From Clostridia bacterium (lineage in GTDB: Bacteria; Bacillota; Clostridia; Oscillospirales; Acutalibacteraceae): a stretch of 64,000 nucleotides of DNA. Position numbers and translations under genes: made by a program. The notes beneath the pieces are model-generated. The model saw only the letters and a program-made list of their open reading frames with translations, ran no database searches and had not been told where the DNA came from. Shown one piece after another: positions 16,724 through 25,371 of this stretch. The stretch covers positions 1-64,000 of the forward strand of contig JAFVVQ010000019.1 in the NCBI GenBank assembly GCA_017502085.1, read 5' to 3'. Within the stretch, counting starts at the first letter, position 1, and every line of letters begins with the position of its first letter.

Positions 16724-19700
16724 TTAATATTCAACGGTGCCTTCGAATACAAGCTTTGTTGTGCCTGTGAGGAGTACGCCGTCATCGGTGTAGTTAACGA
16801 TGAGGTCGCCGCCCTTGACTTTAACGGTGATATCTGTATTCTTCTTGCAGTAACCGTTTTCAACCGCTGCAACAACAGCTGCGCAAGCACCCGTGCCGCA
16901 AGCAAGAGTTTCGCCGTTACCTCTTTCCCAGACTCTCATCTTGAGAGTGGTTTCGTTAACAACTCTGACAAACTCGGTGTTGACTCTGTGAGCAAAGATT
17001 GAAGCCTTTTCAAATCTGGGACCGATCTTTTCGATATCAATGTTATCAACTCTGGGGCAGAATACAACGCAGTGGGGGTTACCCATTGAAACGCAGGTGA
17101 TTCTGTAATCTTCGCCGCCGAGGATAACGGGATAATCGACAAACTTATCAACGCCGATGGTGCTTGTAACAGCATCCTTGAGTTCAGCCTTGCCCATATT
17201 TGCGCAGACGGAGCTGACCTTGTCATTCATAACATAAAGCTCAACGCTCTTGACACCGCTTGCGGTTTCGATTGTAACTGTTTCGGTATCTACGAAGCCG
17301 TTGTCATAAACGTACTTTGCAACGGAGCGCATTGCGTTACCGCCCATTCGACCCTCACTGCCGTCGAGGTTGAATACTCTCATCTTGACCTGAGCAACGT
17401 CTGACTTTTCAACGAGAATAATACCGTCACTGCCGATACCGTGGTTACGGTCGCAAAGGCTGACGCAAAGGCTTTCGGGGCAGGTGATGGAGTTATCGAA
17501 GTTTTCGAGAAGGATGTGGTCATTGCCCGATGCATCCATCTTGACAAACTTGAGAGTGCTTCTTTCGGTACGCATATTGTTGATATCAACAAGCTCTGTG
17601 TTCTGCTGATTGAAATGGCTTGCGATGATATCGGCAAGAGCGTTTGCTGTGTCGAGAGAAGTGATACAGGCGATAGAAAGCTGGATTGCTCTTCTGTGAA
17701 GTGCGATATAATCGTTCATAGCCGAGCCGTAGTTGGCGCCGGTGTAAACAACGTAATTGATCTTGCCTGTTTCGAGGAGCTTGAACATATCGTCACCCTC
17801 GCTGAAGCCCTTGACAACGTCAACGTCGATGCCGAGGTGTGAGATAGCTTCTGCGGTTTCAGGTGTAGCGTAAATCTTGATCTTGAGGTCATCGAGCTTC
17901 TTTGCGAGTGAAACCGCATCGAGGATATCGTGCTTGTCAACGCTGAGAAGAAGACCGATTTCGTTTTCTGCGGTGGGAAGCTGAATCTTGAAGCCTGCAG
18001 AGGTGAGACCCTTGAAGAGTGCTTCTGCAGTTGTCTTACCGATACCGAGAACTTCACCCGTTGACTTCATTTCGGGACCAAGGATAGAGTTGACGTCGCT
18101 GAGCTTTTCAAATGAGAATACGGGTACCTTGACAGTGAAGTAGGGAGGAGTCTTGTAGAGACCCGTTCCGTAGCCGAGGTCCTTGAGAGGCATACCGATC
18201 ATTACCTTTGCGGCAATGTCAACCATGGGAACACCCGTAACCTTGCTGATATAGGGGATTGTTCTTGAAGCTCTGGGGTTAACCTCAATAACGTAAAGCT
18301 TGTTGTGATAGATGAGATACTGGATGTTGACAAGACCCTTTGTGCCGAGAGAAAGAGCAAGTTTTTCTGAGCATTCAATGATGTTCTTTCTCATCTTGTC
18401 GTTGAGGTTGTAGGGCGGATAAACTGCGATTGAGTCACCGCTGTGAACACCGGCTCTTTCAACGTGTTCCATAATACCGGGAATAAGAACGTCAGTGCCG
18501 TCGGAAATAACGTCAACTTCAAGTTCTGTACCCATCATATATTTGTCAACCAGAACGGGGTTTTCGATTTCTCCCGAAAGGATGATGTCCATATAACGGT
18601 TGACGTCAGCGTCGCTGTAAGCGATGGTCATATTCTGACCGCCGATAACGTATGAGGGGCGGAGAAGAACGGGGTAGCCGAGTTCAGCGGCAGCATCGAG
18701 AGCCTCCTGCTTTGTCATAACACCCATTCCCTTGGGACGGAGAATACCGAACTGCTCAAGAAGAGCGTCGAATCTTTCTCTGTCTTCAGCGGTATCGATA
18801 CCGTCGGCGGATGTGCCGAGGATTCTGATGCCGTTTTCATCAAGGAATTTTGTAAGTTTGATAGCAGTCTGACCGCCGAACGCAACAACAACGCCGATGG
18901 GTTTCTCAACCTTGATGATGTTCATAACATCTTCGGGAGTGAGAGGCTCGAAATAGAGTCTGTCGGAGGTATCGTAGTCGGTTGAAACGGTTTCGGGGTT
19001 GTTGTTGATGATTGCAACCTCGTAGCCGAGCTCCTTAAGAGTCCATACGCAGTGAACCGATGAATAGTCGAACTCGATACCCTGACCGATTCTGATGGGA
19101 CCTGAACCGAGAACGATAATCTTTTCTTTTTTGTCGTCGATGAGAGGTCTTGCCTCGCATTCATCGCCGTATGTTGAATAGAAATAGGGAGCTGCTGTGT
19201 TGAAGTTCTTGGTGCAGGTGTCAACGATTTTGTAAACCGCATCCTTGTGAGCGGGAAGCTCCTTGACGCCTGAAAGACGCTTGAGAGCGGCATCAGTATA
19301 GCCGTAATCCTTACCCTGATAGTATTTTTCTTCTGTGAGGTTGCCGCCTTCGATTGACTTTTCGAAATCAGCGAGATTCTTGAGCTTTTCAAGGAACCAT
19401 TCGGTAATCTTTGTAATTTCGTGAACTTTTTCGATAGGCATACCGCCCTTGATAGCTTCAAATACGGAGAAGAGACGCATATCGTCTGTCTCTCTCATAC
19501 GTTCCTCAAGGGGAGCGTTTGTCTTAGGCTCTGCATTGAGTGTGTCGAGCGAGATTTCAGCACCTCTGACAGCTTTCATTATAGCCATTTCAAACGTAGG
19601 TCCGATTGACATAACTTCGCCCGTTGCCTTCATCTGAGTGCCGAGCTTGCGGCTTGCGTTAACAAACTTGTCGAAGGGCCACTTGGGAAGTTTGACAACG

Positions 19701-20758
19701 ATGTATTTAACGTCAGGCTCAAAGTTTGCGCAGTTGAGACCTGTCTTGTCGTTTTTGATTTCATCGAGAGTCATTCCGAGAGCAAGCATAGCGGTAACCT
19801 TTGCGATGGGGTAACCCGTTGCCTTACTTGCAAGAGCGGATGAACGTGAAACTCTGGGGTTAACCTCGATAACAGCATAGTTCATGCTGTGAGGATCGAG
19901 AGCAAACTGGCAGTTACAACCGCCGATGATACCGAGTGCATCGACAATATCGAGTGAAGCCTTGCGAAGCATCTCGTATTCAGCGGGAGTCAGGCTGAGT
20001 GCGGGTGCGGCAACGATACTGTCGCCTGTATGAATGCCGACGGGATCGAAGTTTTCCATGCTGCAGACTGCGATGCAGTTGCCGGCGGAGTCACGCATTG
20101 TTTCAAACTCGATTTCTTTCCAGCCGAAAATATATTTTTCAACAAGTACCTGAGTAATGGGGGAGAGGTCAAGACCTGTTTTTGCAATAACGCGGAGTTC
20201 TTCTTCATTTTCTGCAACACCGCCGCCGCCACCGCCGAGTGTGAATGCGGGACGGATGATGATGGGATAACCGATTTTAGCGGCAATTTCAACAGCGGTT
20301 TCAACGTCGTTTGCAATTTCCGAAGGAATAACAGGCTGATTGATGGAGGTCATTGTGTCGCGGAACATCTTTCTGTCTTCGGCTTTGTCGATAGCTTCGG
20401 CGTTTGTGCCGAGGAGTCTGACGCCCATCTTATCGAGGTAACCGTCTTTGCTCAGCTGCATAGCGATTGTCAGACCTGTCTGACCGCCGAGACCTGCAAG
20501 CAGACTGTCGGGACGTTCCTTTTCAATAATTCTTTTGACGGTTTCGGCAGTGAGGGGCTCGAGATAGATTTCATCTGCAAGAGCCTTGTCGGTCATAATG
20601 GTGGCTGGGTTTGAGTTAACGAGAACAACGTCAAGACCTGCATCCTTGAGAACGCGGCAAGCCTGAGTGCCTGCATAGTCAAACTCGGCAGCCTGACCGA
20701 TAACAATAGGACCGGAGCCGATAACCATTACTTTTTTAATATCTTTGCTGATTGGCAT
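16724..20758 (-). CDS. carB: Fusion: carbamoyl-phosphate synthase large subunit + diaminopimelate epimerase-like domain
   Basis: 1344 residues in one frame. Residues 1 to about 1055 are a complete CarB: two ATP-grasp halves (starting IKKVMVIGSGPIVIGQAAEF and KIIVLGSGPIRIGQGIEF) and a C-terminal MGS-like allosteric domain ending near NTELVDIN. Residues 1062-1344 are a whole DapF-type domain (LKFVKMDASGND, GIGSDG, MGNPHC, ERGNGETLACGTGA). The second catalytic cysteine is kept (Cys1287), but the first, normally in M-C-G-N, is Gly1139 (MGGN, codon at 17342-17344). CarB makes carbamoyl phosphate for arginine and pyrimidines; DapF converts LL- to meso-diaminopimelate. There is no stop codon and no ribosome binding site at the junction, although a Met sits at 1062. 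The start has GGGAGG seven bases upstream. carA is not in the window. Confidence 0.92.
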   Translation of the reverse strand: MPISKDIKKVMVIGSGPIVIGQAAEFDYAGTQACRVLKDAGLDVVLVNSNPATIMTDKALADEIYLEPLTAETVKRIIEKERPDSLLAGLGGQTGLTIAMQLSKDGYLDKMGVRLLGTNAEAIDKAEDRKMFRDTMTSINQPVIPSEIANDVETAVEIAAKIGYPIIIRPAFTLGGGGGGVAENEEELRVIAKTGLDLSPITQVLVEKYIFGWKEIEFETMRDSAGNCIAVCSMENFDPVGIHTGDSIVAAPALSLTPAEYEMLRKASLDIVDALGIIGGCNCQFALDPHSMNYAVIEVNPRVSRSSALASKATGYPIAKVTAMLALGMTLDEIKNDKTGLNCANFEPDVKYIVVKLPKWPFDKFVNASRKLGTQMKATGEVMSIGPTFEMAIMKAVRGAEISLDTLNAEPKTNAPLEERMRETDDMRLFSVFEAIKGGMPIEKVHEITKITEWFLEKLKNLADFEKSIEGGNLTEEKYYQGKDYGYTDAALKRLSGVKELPAHKDAVYKIVDTCTKNFNTAAPYFYSTYGDECEARPLIDDKKEKIIVLGSGPIRIGQGIEFDYSSVHCVWTLKELGYEVAIINNNPETVSTDYDTSDRLYFEPLTPEDVMNIIKVEKPIGVVVAFGGQTAIKLTKFLDENGIRILGTSADGIDTAEDRERFDALLEQFGILRPKGMGVMTKQEALDAAAELGYPVLLRPSYVIGGQNMTIAYSDADVNRYMDIILSGEIENPVLVDKYMMGTELEVDVISDGTDVLIPGIMEHVERAGVHSGDSIAVYPPYNLNDKMRKNIIECSEKLALSLGTKGLVNIQYLIYHNKLYVIEVNPRASRTIPYISKVTGVPMVDIAAKVMIGMPLKDLGYGTGLYKTPPYFTVKVPVFSFEKLSDVNSILGPEMKSTGEVLGIGKTTAEALFKGLTSAGFKIQLPTAENEIGLLLSVDKHDILDAVSLAKKLDDLKIKIYATPETAEAISHLGIDVDVVKGFSEGDDMFKLLETGKINYVVYTGANYGSAMNDYIALHRRAIQLSIACITSLDTANALADIIASHFNQQNTELVDINNMRTERSTLKFVKMDASGNDHILLENFDNSITCPESLCVSLCDRNHGIGSDGIILVEKSDVAQVKMRVFNLDGSEGRMGGNAMRSVAKYVYDNGFVDTETVTIETASGVKSVELYVMNDKVSSVCANMGKAELKDAVTSTIGVDKFVDYPVILGGEDYRITCVSMGNPHCVVFCPRVDNIDIEKIGPRFEKASIFAHRVNTEFVRVVNETTLKMRVWERGNGETLACGTGACAAVVAAVENGYCKKNTDITVKVKGGDLIVNYTDDGVLLTGTTKLVFEGTVEY

Positions 20759-20778
20759 TAAAATTCCTCCCTTATCTG

Positions 20779-21690
20779 TCAGTCTTTAAGAAGTTTGACG
20801 AGAACAGCCTTCTGTGCGTGGAGTCTGTTTTCAGCCTCTTCAAAAATTTCTTTTGCGTGTGCTTCGAATACCTTTGCTGTGATTTCTTCTTCACGGTGAG
20901 CGGGTAAGCAGTGAAGAACCATTGCGTCAGGCTTTGCAACAGCCATTACGTTATCATTGATCTGGTAGCCTGTGAAAATCTTTTTGCGTTCTTCAGCTTC
21001 GGCTTCCTGACCCATTGATGCCCAAACGTCTGTGTAAAGAACGTCAGCGTCCTTTGCGGCTTCGAGAACGTCGCTTGTGCAGACAAAATCGCCGTTTTCA
21101 GCAGCCCATTTCATAATTTCGGCATCGGGCTTGTAGCCGTCGGGACAGCCGATGCTGACGCTCATACCCATCTTGATACCGCCGACGATGAGGGAGTTTG
21201 CCATATTGTTGCCGTCACCGATGTAGCAGAGCTTATTGCCTTTGATTGAGCCTTTGAATTCACGGATTGTCATCAGGTCAGCAAGAACCTGGCAGGGATG
21301 ACAGTAGTCGGTGAGTCCGTTGATGATGGGGATTGAGCCGAATTCCGCAAGTGTTTCAACGTCGCTCTGAGCGAAGGTTCGGATCATAATACCGTCAAGA
21401 TAGCCTGAGAGAACTCTTGCGGTATCGTTGACAGGTTCGCCTCTGCCGAGCTGGATATCGTGAGAACTCAGGAAAAGAGCCTGACCGCCGAGGTCATACA
21501 TACCAACCTCAAAAGAAACTCTTGTTCTGGTTGATGATTTTGCGAAAATCATACCGAGAGTTTTGCCTTTGAGAAGGTGATGCTCAATTCCGTTCTTCTT
21601 TTCGTATTTGAGCTGATCTGCGAGATTGAGAATCTCATTGATTTCTTCGGTGCTCAGGTCCATGAGCTTGAGTAGATGTTTGTTTTCCAT
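20779..21690 (-). CDS. argF: Ornithine carbamoyltransferase
   Basis: 303 residues. The carbamoyl-phosphate site SSTRTRVSFEV, the HPCQ motif (HPCQVLADL) and the ornithine site HCLPAHRE are all present. It joins carbamoyl phosphate and ornithine to give citrulline, so it uses the product of CarB encoded 20 bases downstream in the same operon. GGAGG five bases before ATG at 21690 fixes the start; an in-frame extension to 21711 has no ribosome binding site. Confidence 0.94.
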   Translation of the reverse strand: MENKHLLKLMDLSTEEINEILNLADQLKYEKKNGIEHHLLKGKTLGMIFAKSSTRTRVSFEVGMYDLGGQALFLSSHDIQLGRGEPVNDTARVLSGYLDGIMIRTFAQSDVETLAEFGSIPIINGLTDYCHPCQVLADLMTIREFKGSIKGNKLCYIGDGNNMANSLIVGGIKMGMSVSIGCPDGYKPDAEIMKWAAENGDFVCTSDVLEAAKDADVLYTDVWASMGQEAEAEERKKIFTGYQINDNVMAVAKPDAMVLHCLPAHREEEITAKVFEAHAKEIFEEAENRLHAQKAVLVKLLKD

Positions 21691-21804
21691 AAGTTCCTCC
21701 GATTTATGCAAAGTCTGTGAAATATTATAAACGGATTTTGTTTTAAGGGTAAAATTTGTGCCGCGTATTCACGCAGACCCTACTACCCTGATTTTATTCG
21801 ATAC

Positions 21805-21813
21805 ATTATAGCA
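21805..21813 (-). promoter_or_regulatory. Probable extended -10 promoter of the argF-carB operon
   Basis: Read on the minus strand: TGC followed by a consensus TATAAT. The -35 region is weak (TTTTAT or GTTTTA). The implied leader is about 108 bases and contains an unassigned structure (GGGT paired with ACCC around GCGTgaatACGC, 21746-21790). A second TATAAT-like site lies closer to the gene (near 21725). Confidence 0.5.
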
Positions 21814-21880
21814 TATTATTTTCAATAATAAAACCCCTAAAAGGCAAGAATTTGAAATTTTTTTTGCATAAAATCTGCAG

Positions 21881-21914
21881 TAAAAAGCGACGGAACCGAT
21901 ATTGGCTCCGCCGC
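21881..21914 (-). terminator. Intrinsic terminator of the glycerol-3-phosphate dehydrogenase-like operon
   Basis: Minus-strand hairpin AGCGGCGGAGCC / GGTTCCGTCGCT with a six-base loop and two wobble pairs, followed by TTTTT. It lies just after the DUF1667 stop codon. Confidence 0.85.
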
Positions 21915-21919
21915 TGATA

Positions 21920-22285
21920 TCACTTTATAGGGCAATGGTTGGTGGCAACAATGTCAATGCCTGTGCCGAGAATGTCGGAAACAAGAATGTCGCCAAGCTT
22001 AACGGGAGCTTTGGCTGATGCTTTGTTGATAACTTCCATGCATTCAAAAATCTTATCCTTGGGGAGTGCACCTGATGATTTGCAGGGAACAACGTTGAAA
22101 ACACCGCCTTCAACTTTAACGGTTGTAGCGAGGCTTCTGACGGGATTTGTGATTTCGGTTCTTGCATAGGCATCGCCTCTTTTGCAGGTGTTACCTGTAA
22201 CGGAAAGAATTGTGCCGTTATCGTCGATTTCAACGGTGATGCCGCAGCCCATGGGACAAGCTACGCAAATGATATTTTTCTGCAT
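21920..22285 (-). CDS. DUF1667 protein, Fe-S partner of GlpA-like oxidoreductases
   Basis: 121 residues. The N-terminus has CVACPMGCG (CxxCxxxC), then Cys in TGNTCKRGDAYA, resembling the Fe-S head of molybdopterin oxidoreductases and typical of DUF1667. In Clostridia this family is found beside two FAD oxidoreductases and is thought to serve as their electron carrier or as a third subunit, analogous to GlpC; that role is inferred from context. GAGGAG sits 8 bases before ATG 22285, which is preferred over the in-frame GTG nine bases upstream that overlaps the ribosome binding site. It is the last gene of the operon. Confidence 0.88.
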   Translation of the reverse strand: MQKNIICVACPMGCGITVEIDDNGTILSVTGNTCKRGDAYARTEITNPVRSLATTVKVEGGVFNVVPCKSSGALPKDKIFECMEVINKASAKAPVKLGDILVSDILGTGIDIVATNHCPIK

Positions 22286-22290
22286 TTCAA

Positions 22291-23544
22291 TCACTCCTCT
22301 ACCGAAATTTCAATTACGCCGCCCTCGGCGAAACTTTTAAGCATATCGTTTTTGATGATGACGCTTTCCATTTCACCGGGTGCAAGGCGGGGTCTCTTCT
22401 TGCTGATAAGGGTTTCGCCGTTATACTTGACAACGGTTTTTGCATTCTTATAAACCTGACCGACTCTGAAATAGAGCTTAACGTCGCCGTCGTTCCTGAT
22501 GTTGACCTTCTGCGGAACAATGTAACGGACACCGTTGACGCCCTTTGTTGAGACGTATGCGGGCTGTTCACCGCCGCCGAGAACGTATTTTGCGGCGCCT
22601 TCGCCTGCAGTCTGGCTTTCAAGTGTAACGTAGTCAACGAGGTCGTGAACGTGAAGAACGTTACCGCAGGCAAAAACACCCTTGTGTGACGTTTCTCTGT
22701 TTTCGTCAACAACCGCACCGCTTGTAACGGGGTCGAGTTCAATACCGACGGCTCTTGTGAGTTCGTTTTCGGGGATAAGACCGACTGAAAGAAGAAGAGT
22801 ATCGCATTCGATATATTCTTCAGTGCCGGGGATGGGTCTGCGGTTTTCGTCAACGTTTGCGATTGTGACGCCTTCAACTCGGTCTTTGCCGTGGATACCG
22901 ATAACGGTGCAGCTCAGGCGGAGCGGAATATTGAAATCGTCAAGGCACTGAACGATATTTCTTGTCAGACCGCTTGAATAGGGCATAAGCTCACAGACAA
23001 CCTTGACCTCCGCGCCTTCAAGTGTCATACGTCGTGCCATAATCAGACCGATGTCACCCGAGCCGAGGATAACAACCTTCTTGCCGGGCATATATCCGTC
23101 GATGTTGACGTATTTTTGTGCGGTACCTGCGCTCATAACACCTGATGCTCTTGAGCCTGCGATGTTGAGTGCTCCTCTGGGTCTTTCACGGCAACCCATT
23201 GCAAGGATAACCGCTTTTGCCTGAATCTCAAGGAGACCGTCTGTTTTGTTTACTGCATAGACAACGTTGTTCTCTGTGATTTCGAGAGCCATTGTGTCTG
23301 TTTTGTATTCGATTTTCTGTTCGTTGACGAGAGAAATGAATCTGTCGGCATATTCGGGACCTGAAAGCTCTTCGCCGAAATAGTGGAGACCGAAGCCTGT
23401 GTGTATGCACTGCTCGAGAATACCGCCGAGAGTTTCGGCTCTTTCGAGAATGAGGATACTGTCAACGCCGCATTCCTTTGCCTTGAGAGCAGCCGCCATA
23501 CCTGCGGGGCCGCCGCCGATAACAACTATATCGTAATTAAGCAT
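22291..23544 (-). CDS. FAD/NAD(P)-dependent oxidoreductase, middle gene of GlpA-like operon
   Basis: 417 residues. The FAD-binding Rossmann motif GGGPAGMAAA lies at residues 9-18, an NAD(P)-binding motif GSGDIGLIMARR in the middle, and FACGNVLHVHDL near the end. It belongs to the pyridine-nucleotide disulphide oxidoreductase superfamily, but the usual redox CxxxxC is not evident, as in the NAD-oxidising partner of GlpO-like dehydrogenases. Function as the subunit passing electrons between NAD(H) and the glycerol-3-phosphate dehydrogenase is inferred from the gene trio. AGGTGGAG directly before ATG 23544 fixes the start; sequence upstream in the same frame overlaps the preceding gene and shows no similarity. 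Confidence 0.88.
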   Translation of the reverse strand: MLNYDIVVIGGGPAGMAAALKAKECGVDSILILERAETLGGILEQCIHTGFGLHYFGEELSGPEYADRFISLVNEQKIEYKTDTMALEITENNVVYAVNKTDGLLEIQAKAVILAMGCRERPRGALNIAGSRASGVMSAGTAQKYVNIDGYMPGKKVVILGSGDIGLIMARRMTLEGAEVKVVCELMPYSSGLTRNIVQCLDDFNIPLRLSCTVIGIHGKDRVEGVTIANVDENRRPIPGTEEYIECDTLLLSVGLIPENELTRAVGIELDPVTSGAVVDENRETSHKGVFACGNVLHVHDLVDYVTLESQTAGEGAAKYVLGGGEQPAYVSTKGVNGVRYIVPQKVNIRNDGDVKLYFRVGQVYKNAKTVVKYNGETLISKKRPRLAPGEMESVIIKNDMLKSFAEGGVIEISVEE

Positions 23545-23554
23545 AATCTCCACC

Positions 23555-24985
23555 TCACTTTGTTCTGTCATAAAGAATTTTTGAATTGCCGCCGCACTTG
23601 GTAATTTCGTTGATTTCAACGCCGAGTTCTCTTGCGAGGATTTCAACAACCTTTGAGCCGCAGAAGCCGCCCTGGCAGCGACCCATACCTGCTCTTGTTC
23701 TGCGCTTGACCCCGTCAACGTCTCTTGCACCTGCGGGAGCGTGGATTGCATCGAGGATTTCGCCCTCTGTTATTGTTTCGCATCTGCAGATTATTCTGCC
23801 GTATGCGGGATTCTTTGCGATAACAGCCTTGCGTTCTTCGTTGCTCATATGTCTGAAACGGACGGGTTCTTCTCTTTCTGCCTTGAAATCGGCTTTTTCT
23901 TTTGCGTCAAGCTCCTTGATGAGCATATCCTTGACGTAAAGACCGATTGCGGGGGCTGAAGAGAGACCGGGGGATTCAATACCTGCAACGTTGATGAACT
24001 GAGCGTTCTTTTCGCTGGGTTCAATGATGAAGTCGTTTCTGGAGCAGTGGGCTCTGAGACCTGCAAAGGAAGTGATGACTTCTCTTGTGGTGAGGCAGGG
24101 GACCGATTTCTTTGCTGCGGTAAGAACGTCGGCGAGTGTACCTGCGGTTGTGGTTACGTCTGTTTTATCTTCAATGTCGAGTGCACTCGGTCCGATGAGA
24201 AGATTGCCGTCAACGGTGGGAGTTACGAGAATACCCTTACCCATCTTTGAGGGGCACTGGAAAATCGTGTGATTTGCAAGGTGACCGATTGATTTGTCAC
24301 AGAGCATATATTCGCCTTTTCTGGGCGTGGTGTGAATTGAATCGTCGCCGATAAGTGCGGCAATTTCGTCACAGAACACACCTGCGGCATTGACGACGTA
24401 TTTTGCTCTGACCTCGGATTCACCGTTCGAAAGAGTGAAAATACCGTCGGAAAAATCAATCTTTTTAACTTCAAAGTTACGGATAAATTCTGTACCGTTG
24501 ACAACCGCATTTTCAACTGCGGCAATAGTCAGCTCGTAGGGGCAGACGATGCCTGCGGAGGGTGCCCAGAGAGCGCCCTTTGCTTCATCGCTGATGAAGG
24601 GTTCTGCTTCACGGAGTCTGGCAACGTCATAGATTTCAAGACCGGGAACACCGTTCTCAACACCTCTTTCGAGAAGCTCGTTGAGGGTGAGCATTTCATC
24701 GTCTGAAAAAGCGACGACAAGCGAACCGACGGGTTTGAACGGTACGCTGAGTTCTTTACACAGTGCGGGCATAAGTGCGGCGCCTTCAACGTTCATTTTT
24801 GCTTTCATCGAGCCGGGCTTTGCGTCAAAACCGGCATGAACGATTGCACTGTTTGCTTTTGAAGTAGCCATAGCCATATCGTTGCATTTTTCAACAAGTG
24901 CAACGCTGATATCGTAGCGGCTGAGCTCACGTGCAATAAGAGAACCGATTACACCTGCGCCGACAACGGCAACATCATAATTCAT
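23555..24985 (-). CDS. GlpA-like FAD-dependent glycerol-3-phosphate dehydrogenase with BFD-type [2Fe-2S] domain
   Basis: 476 residues. The DAO-fold FAD domain starts VAVVGAGVIGSLIARELSRY and includes ATSKANSAIVHAGFD, the substrate-side segment shared with GlpO/GlpA. The C-terminal part (about 395-460) has CRCE followed by TRAGMGRCQGGFCG, a BFD-like [2Fe-2S] binding domain. The likely reaction is oxidation of glycerol-3-phosphate to dihydroxyacetone phosphate; a close relative acting on another hydroxyacid cannot be excluded. GGAGG lies 8 bases before ATG 24985. It is the first gene of a three-gene operon with its own promoter. Confidence 0.85.
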   Translation of the reverse strand: MNYDVAVVGAGVIGSLIARELSRYDISVALVEKCNDMAMATSKANSAIVHAGFDAKPGSMKAKMNVEGAALMPALCKELSVPFKPVGSLVVAFSDDEMLTLNELLERGVENGVPGLEIYDVARLREAEPFISDEAKGALWAPSAGIVCPYELTIAAVENAVVNGTEFIRNFEVKKIDFSDGIFTLSNGESEVRAKYVVNAAGVFCDEIAALIGDDSIHTTPRKGEYMLCDKSIGHLANHTIFQCPSKMGKGILVTPTVDGNLLIGPSALDIEDKTDVTTTAGTLADVLTAAKKSVPCLTTREVITSFAGLRAHCSRNDFIIEPSEKNAQFINVAGIESPGLSSAPAIGLYVKDMLIKELDAKEKADFKAEREEPVRFRHMSNEERKAVIAKNPAYGRIICRCETITEGEILDAIHAPAGARDVDGVKRRTRAGMGRCQGGFCGSKVVEILARELGVEINEITKCGGNSKILYDRTK

Positions 24986-25021
24986 GAGTAAAACCTCCGT
25001 AATATTATTTTCCGACTAATT

Positions 25022-25050
25022 AGTATATCATAACATACATCTTAAAACAA
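25022..25050 (-). promoter_or_regulatory. Promoter of the GlpA-like operon
   Basis: Minus strand: TTGTTT (25045-25050), 17-base spacer, TATACT (25022-25027). It is located about 37 bases before the first start codon. Within the 386-base gap 24986-25371 the remaining identified content is the fhs promoter and riboswitch. Confidence 0.65.
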
Positions 25051-25164
25051 TACTTAAAACGGAATTTTTGTCGGGTTTTGCAAATTTTCTGTTTTGCGAA
25101 AAAACTCCGTGGTCCGAAACTGCGGTGTTTGTTTAGAATGACAAAACTTATAATTCCGCTATGC

Positions 25165-25193
25165 TTGACAAGTTTATCGGATTGTGATAAAAT
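25165..25193 (+). promoter_or_regulatory. fhs: Promoter of the ZTP riboswitch-fhs transcript
   Basis: Consensus TTGACA (25165-25170), exact 17-base spacer, TAAAAT (25188-25193) preceded by TGA as an extended -10. The expected transcription start is a few bases upstream of the riboswitch. Confidence 0.85.
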
Positions 25194-25208
25194 CCAGTTG
25201 TAAATTAT

Positions 25209-25291
25209 AAAGGATTTTTTGTGACTGACGGGTTAAGCAGAGCACTGCAAAGGAACAGAAAATCTGATTTTTTTGCCGACCGTCTGGGCAG
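25209..25291 (+). promoter_or_regulatory. ZTP (pfl) riboswitch aptamer
   Basis: It holds the two diagnostic parts of the pfl motif: GTGACTGACGG (25221-25231) and CCGACCGTCTGGGC (25276-25289). P1 forms between GATTTT..TGT and ACAGAAAATC, an internal hairpin is GCAG-agca-CTGC, and the pseudoknot pairs GACGG with CCGTC. That pairing differs from the common GGCG/CGCC form on both sides, which is compensatory change supporting the fold. ZTP/ZMP accumulates when 10-formyltetrahydrofolate runs short, and the downstream gene fhs makes that cofactor, so ligand binding should raise fhs expression. Confidence 0.92.
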
Positions 25292-25328
25292 TTCTATCCA
25301 TTATCCGGTAGGACTGTCTTTATTTGTT
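25289..25328 (+). terminator. Expression-platform terminator of the ZTP riboswitch
   Basis: Hairpin CAGTTCTATC (25289-25298) with GGTAGGACTG (25307-25316), followed by TCTTTATTTG. The first strand shares CAG with the end of the aptamer, so ligand-stabilised aptamer folding and the terminator are mutually exclusive, the usual ON-switch arrangement. Confidence 0.82.
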
Positions 25329-25371
25329 TACGGCATATTTTACACTAACCGACGAAAGGAAGAATGACATT

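Noticed and set aside
21746-21790. Arginine-responsive leader before argF
   Set aside because: GGGT/ACCC and GCGT/ACGC pairings exist, but no T-tract, leader peptide or clear ARG box was found; left as an unassigned structure.
23545-23751. 69-codon N-terminal extension of the middle oxidoreductase
   Set aside because: It overlaps the upstream gene in another frame, has no similarity, and AGGTGGAG marks ATG 23544.
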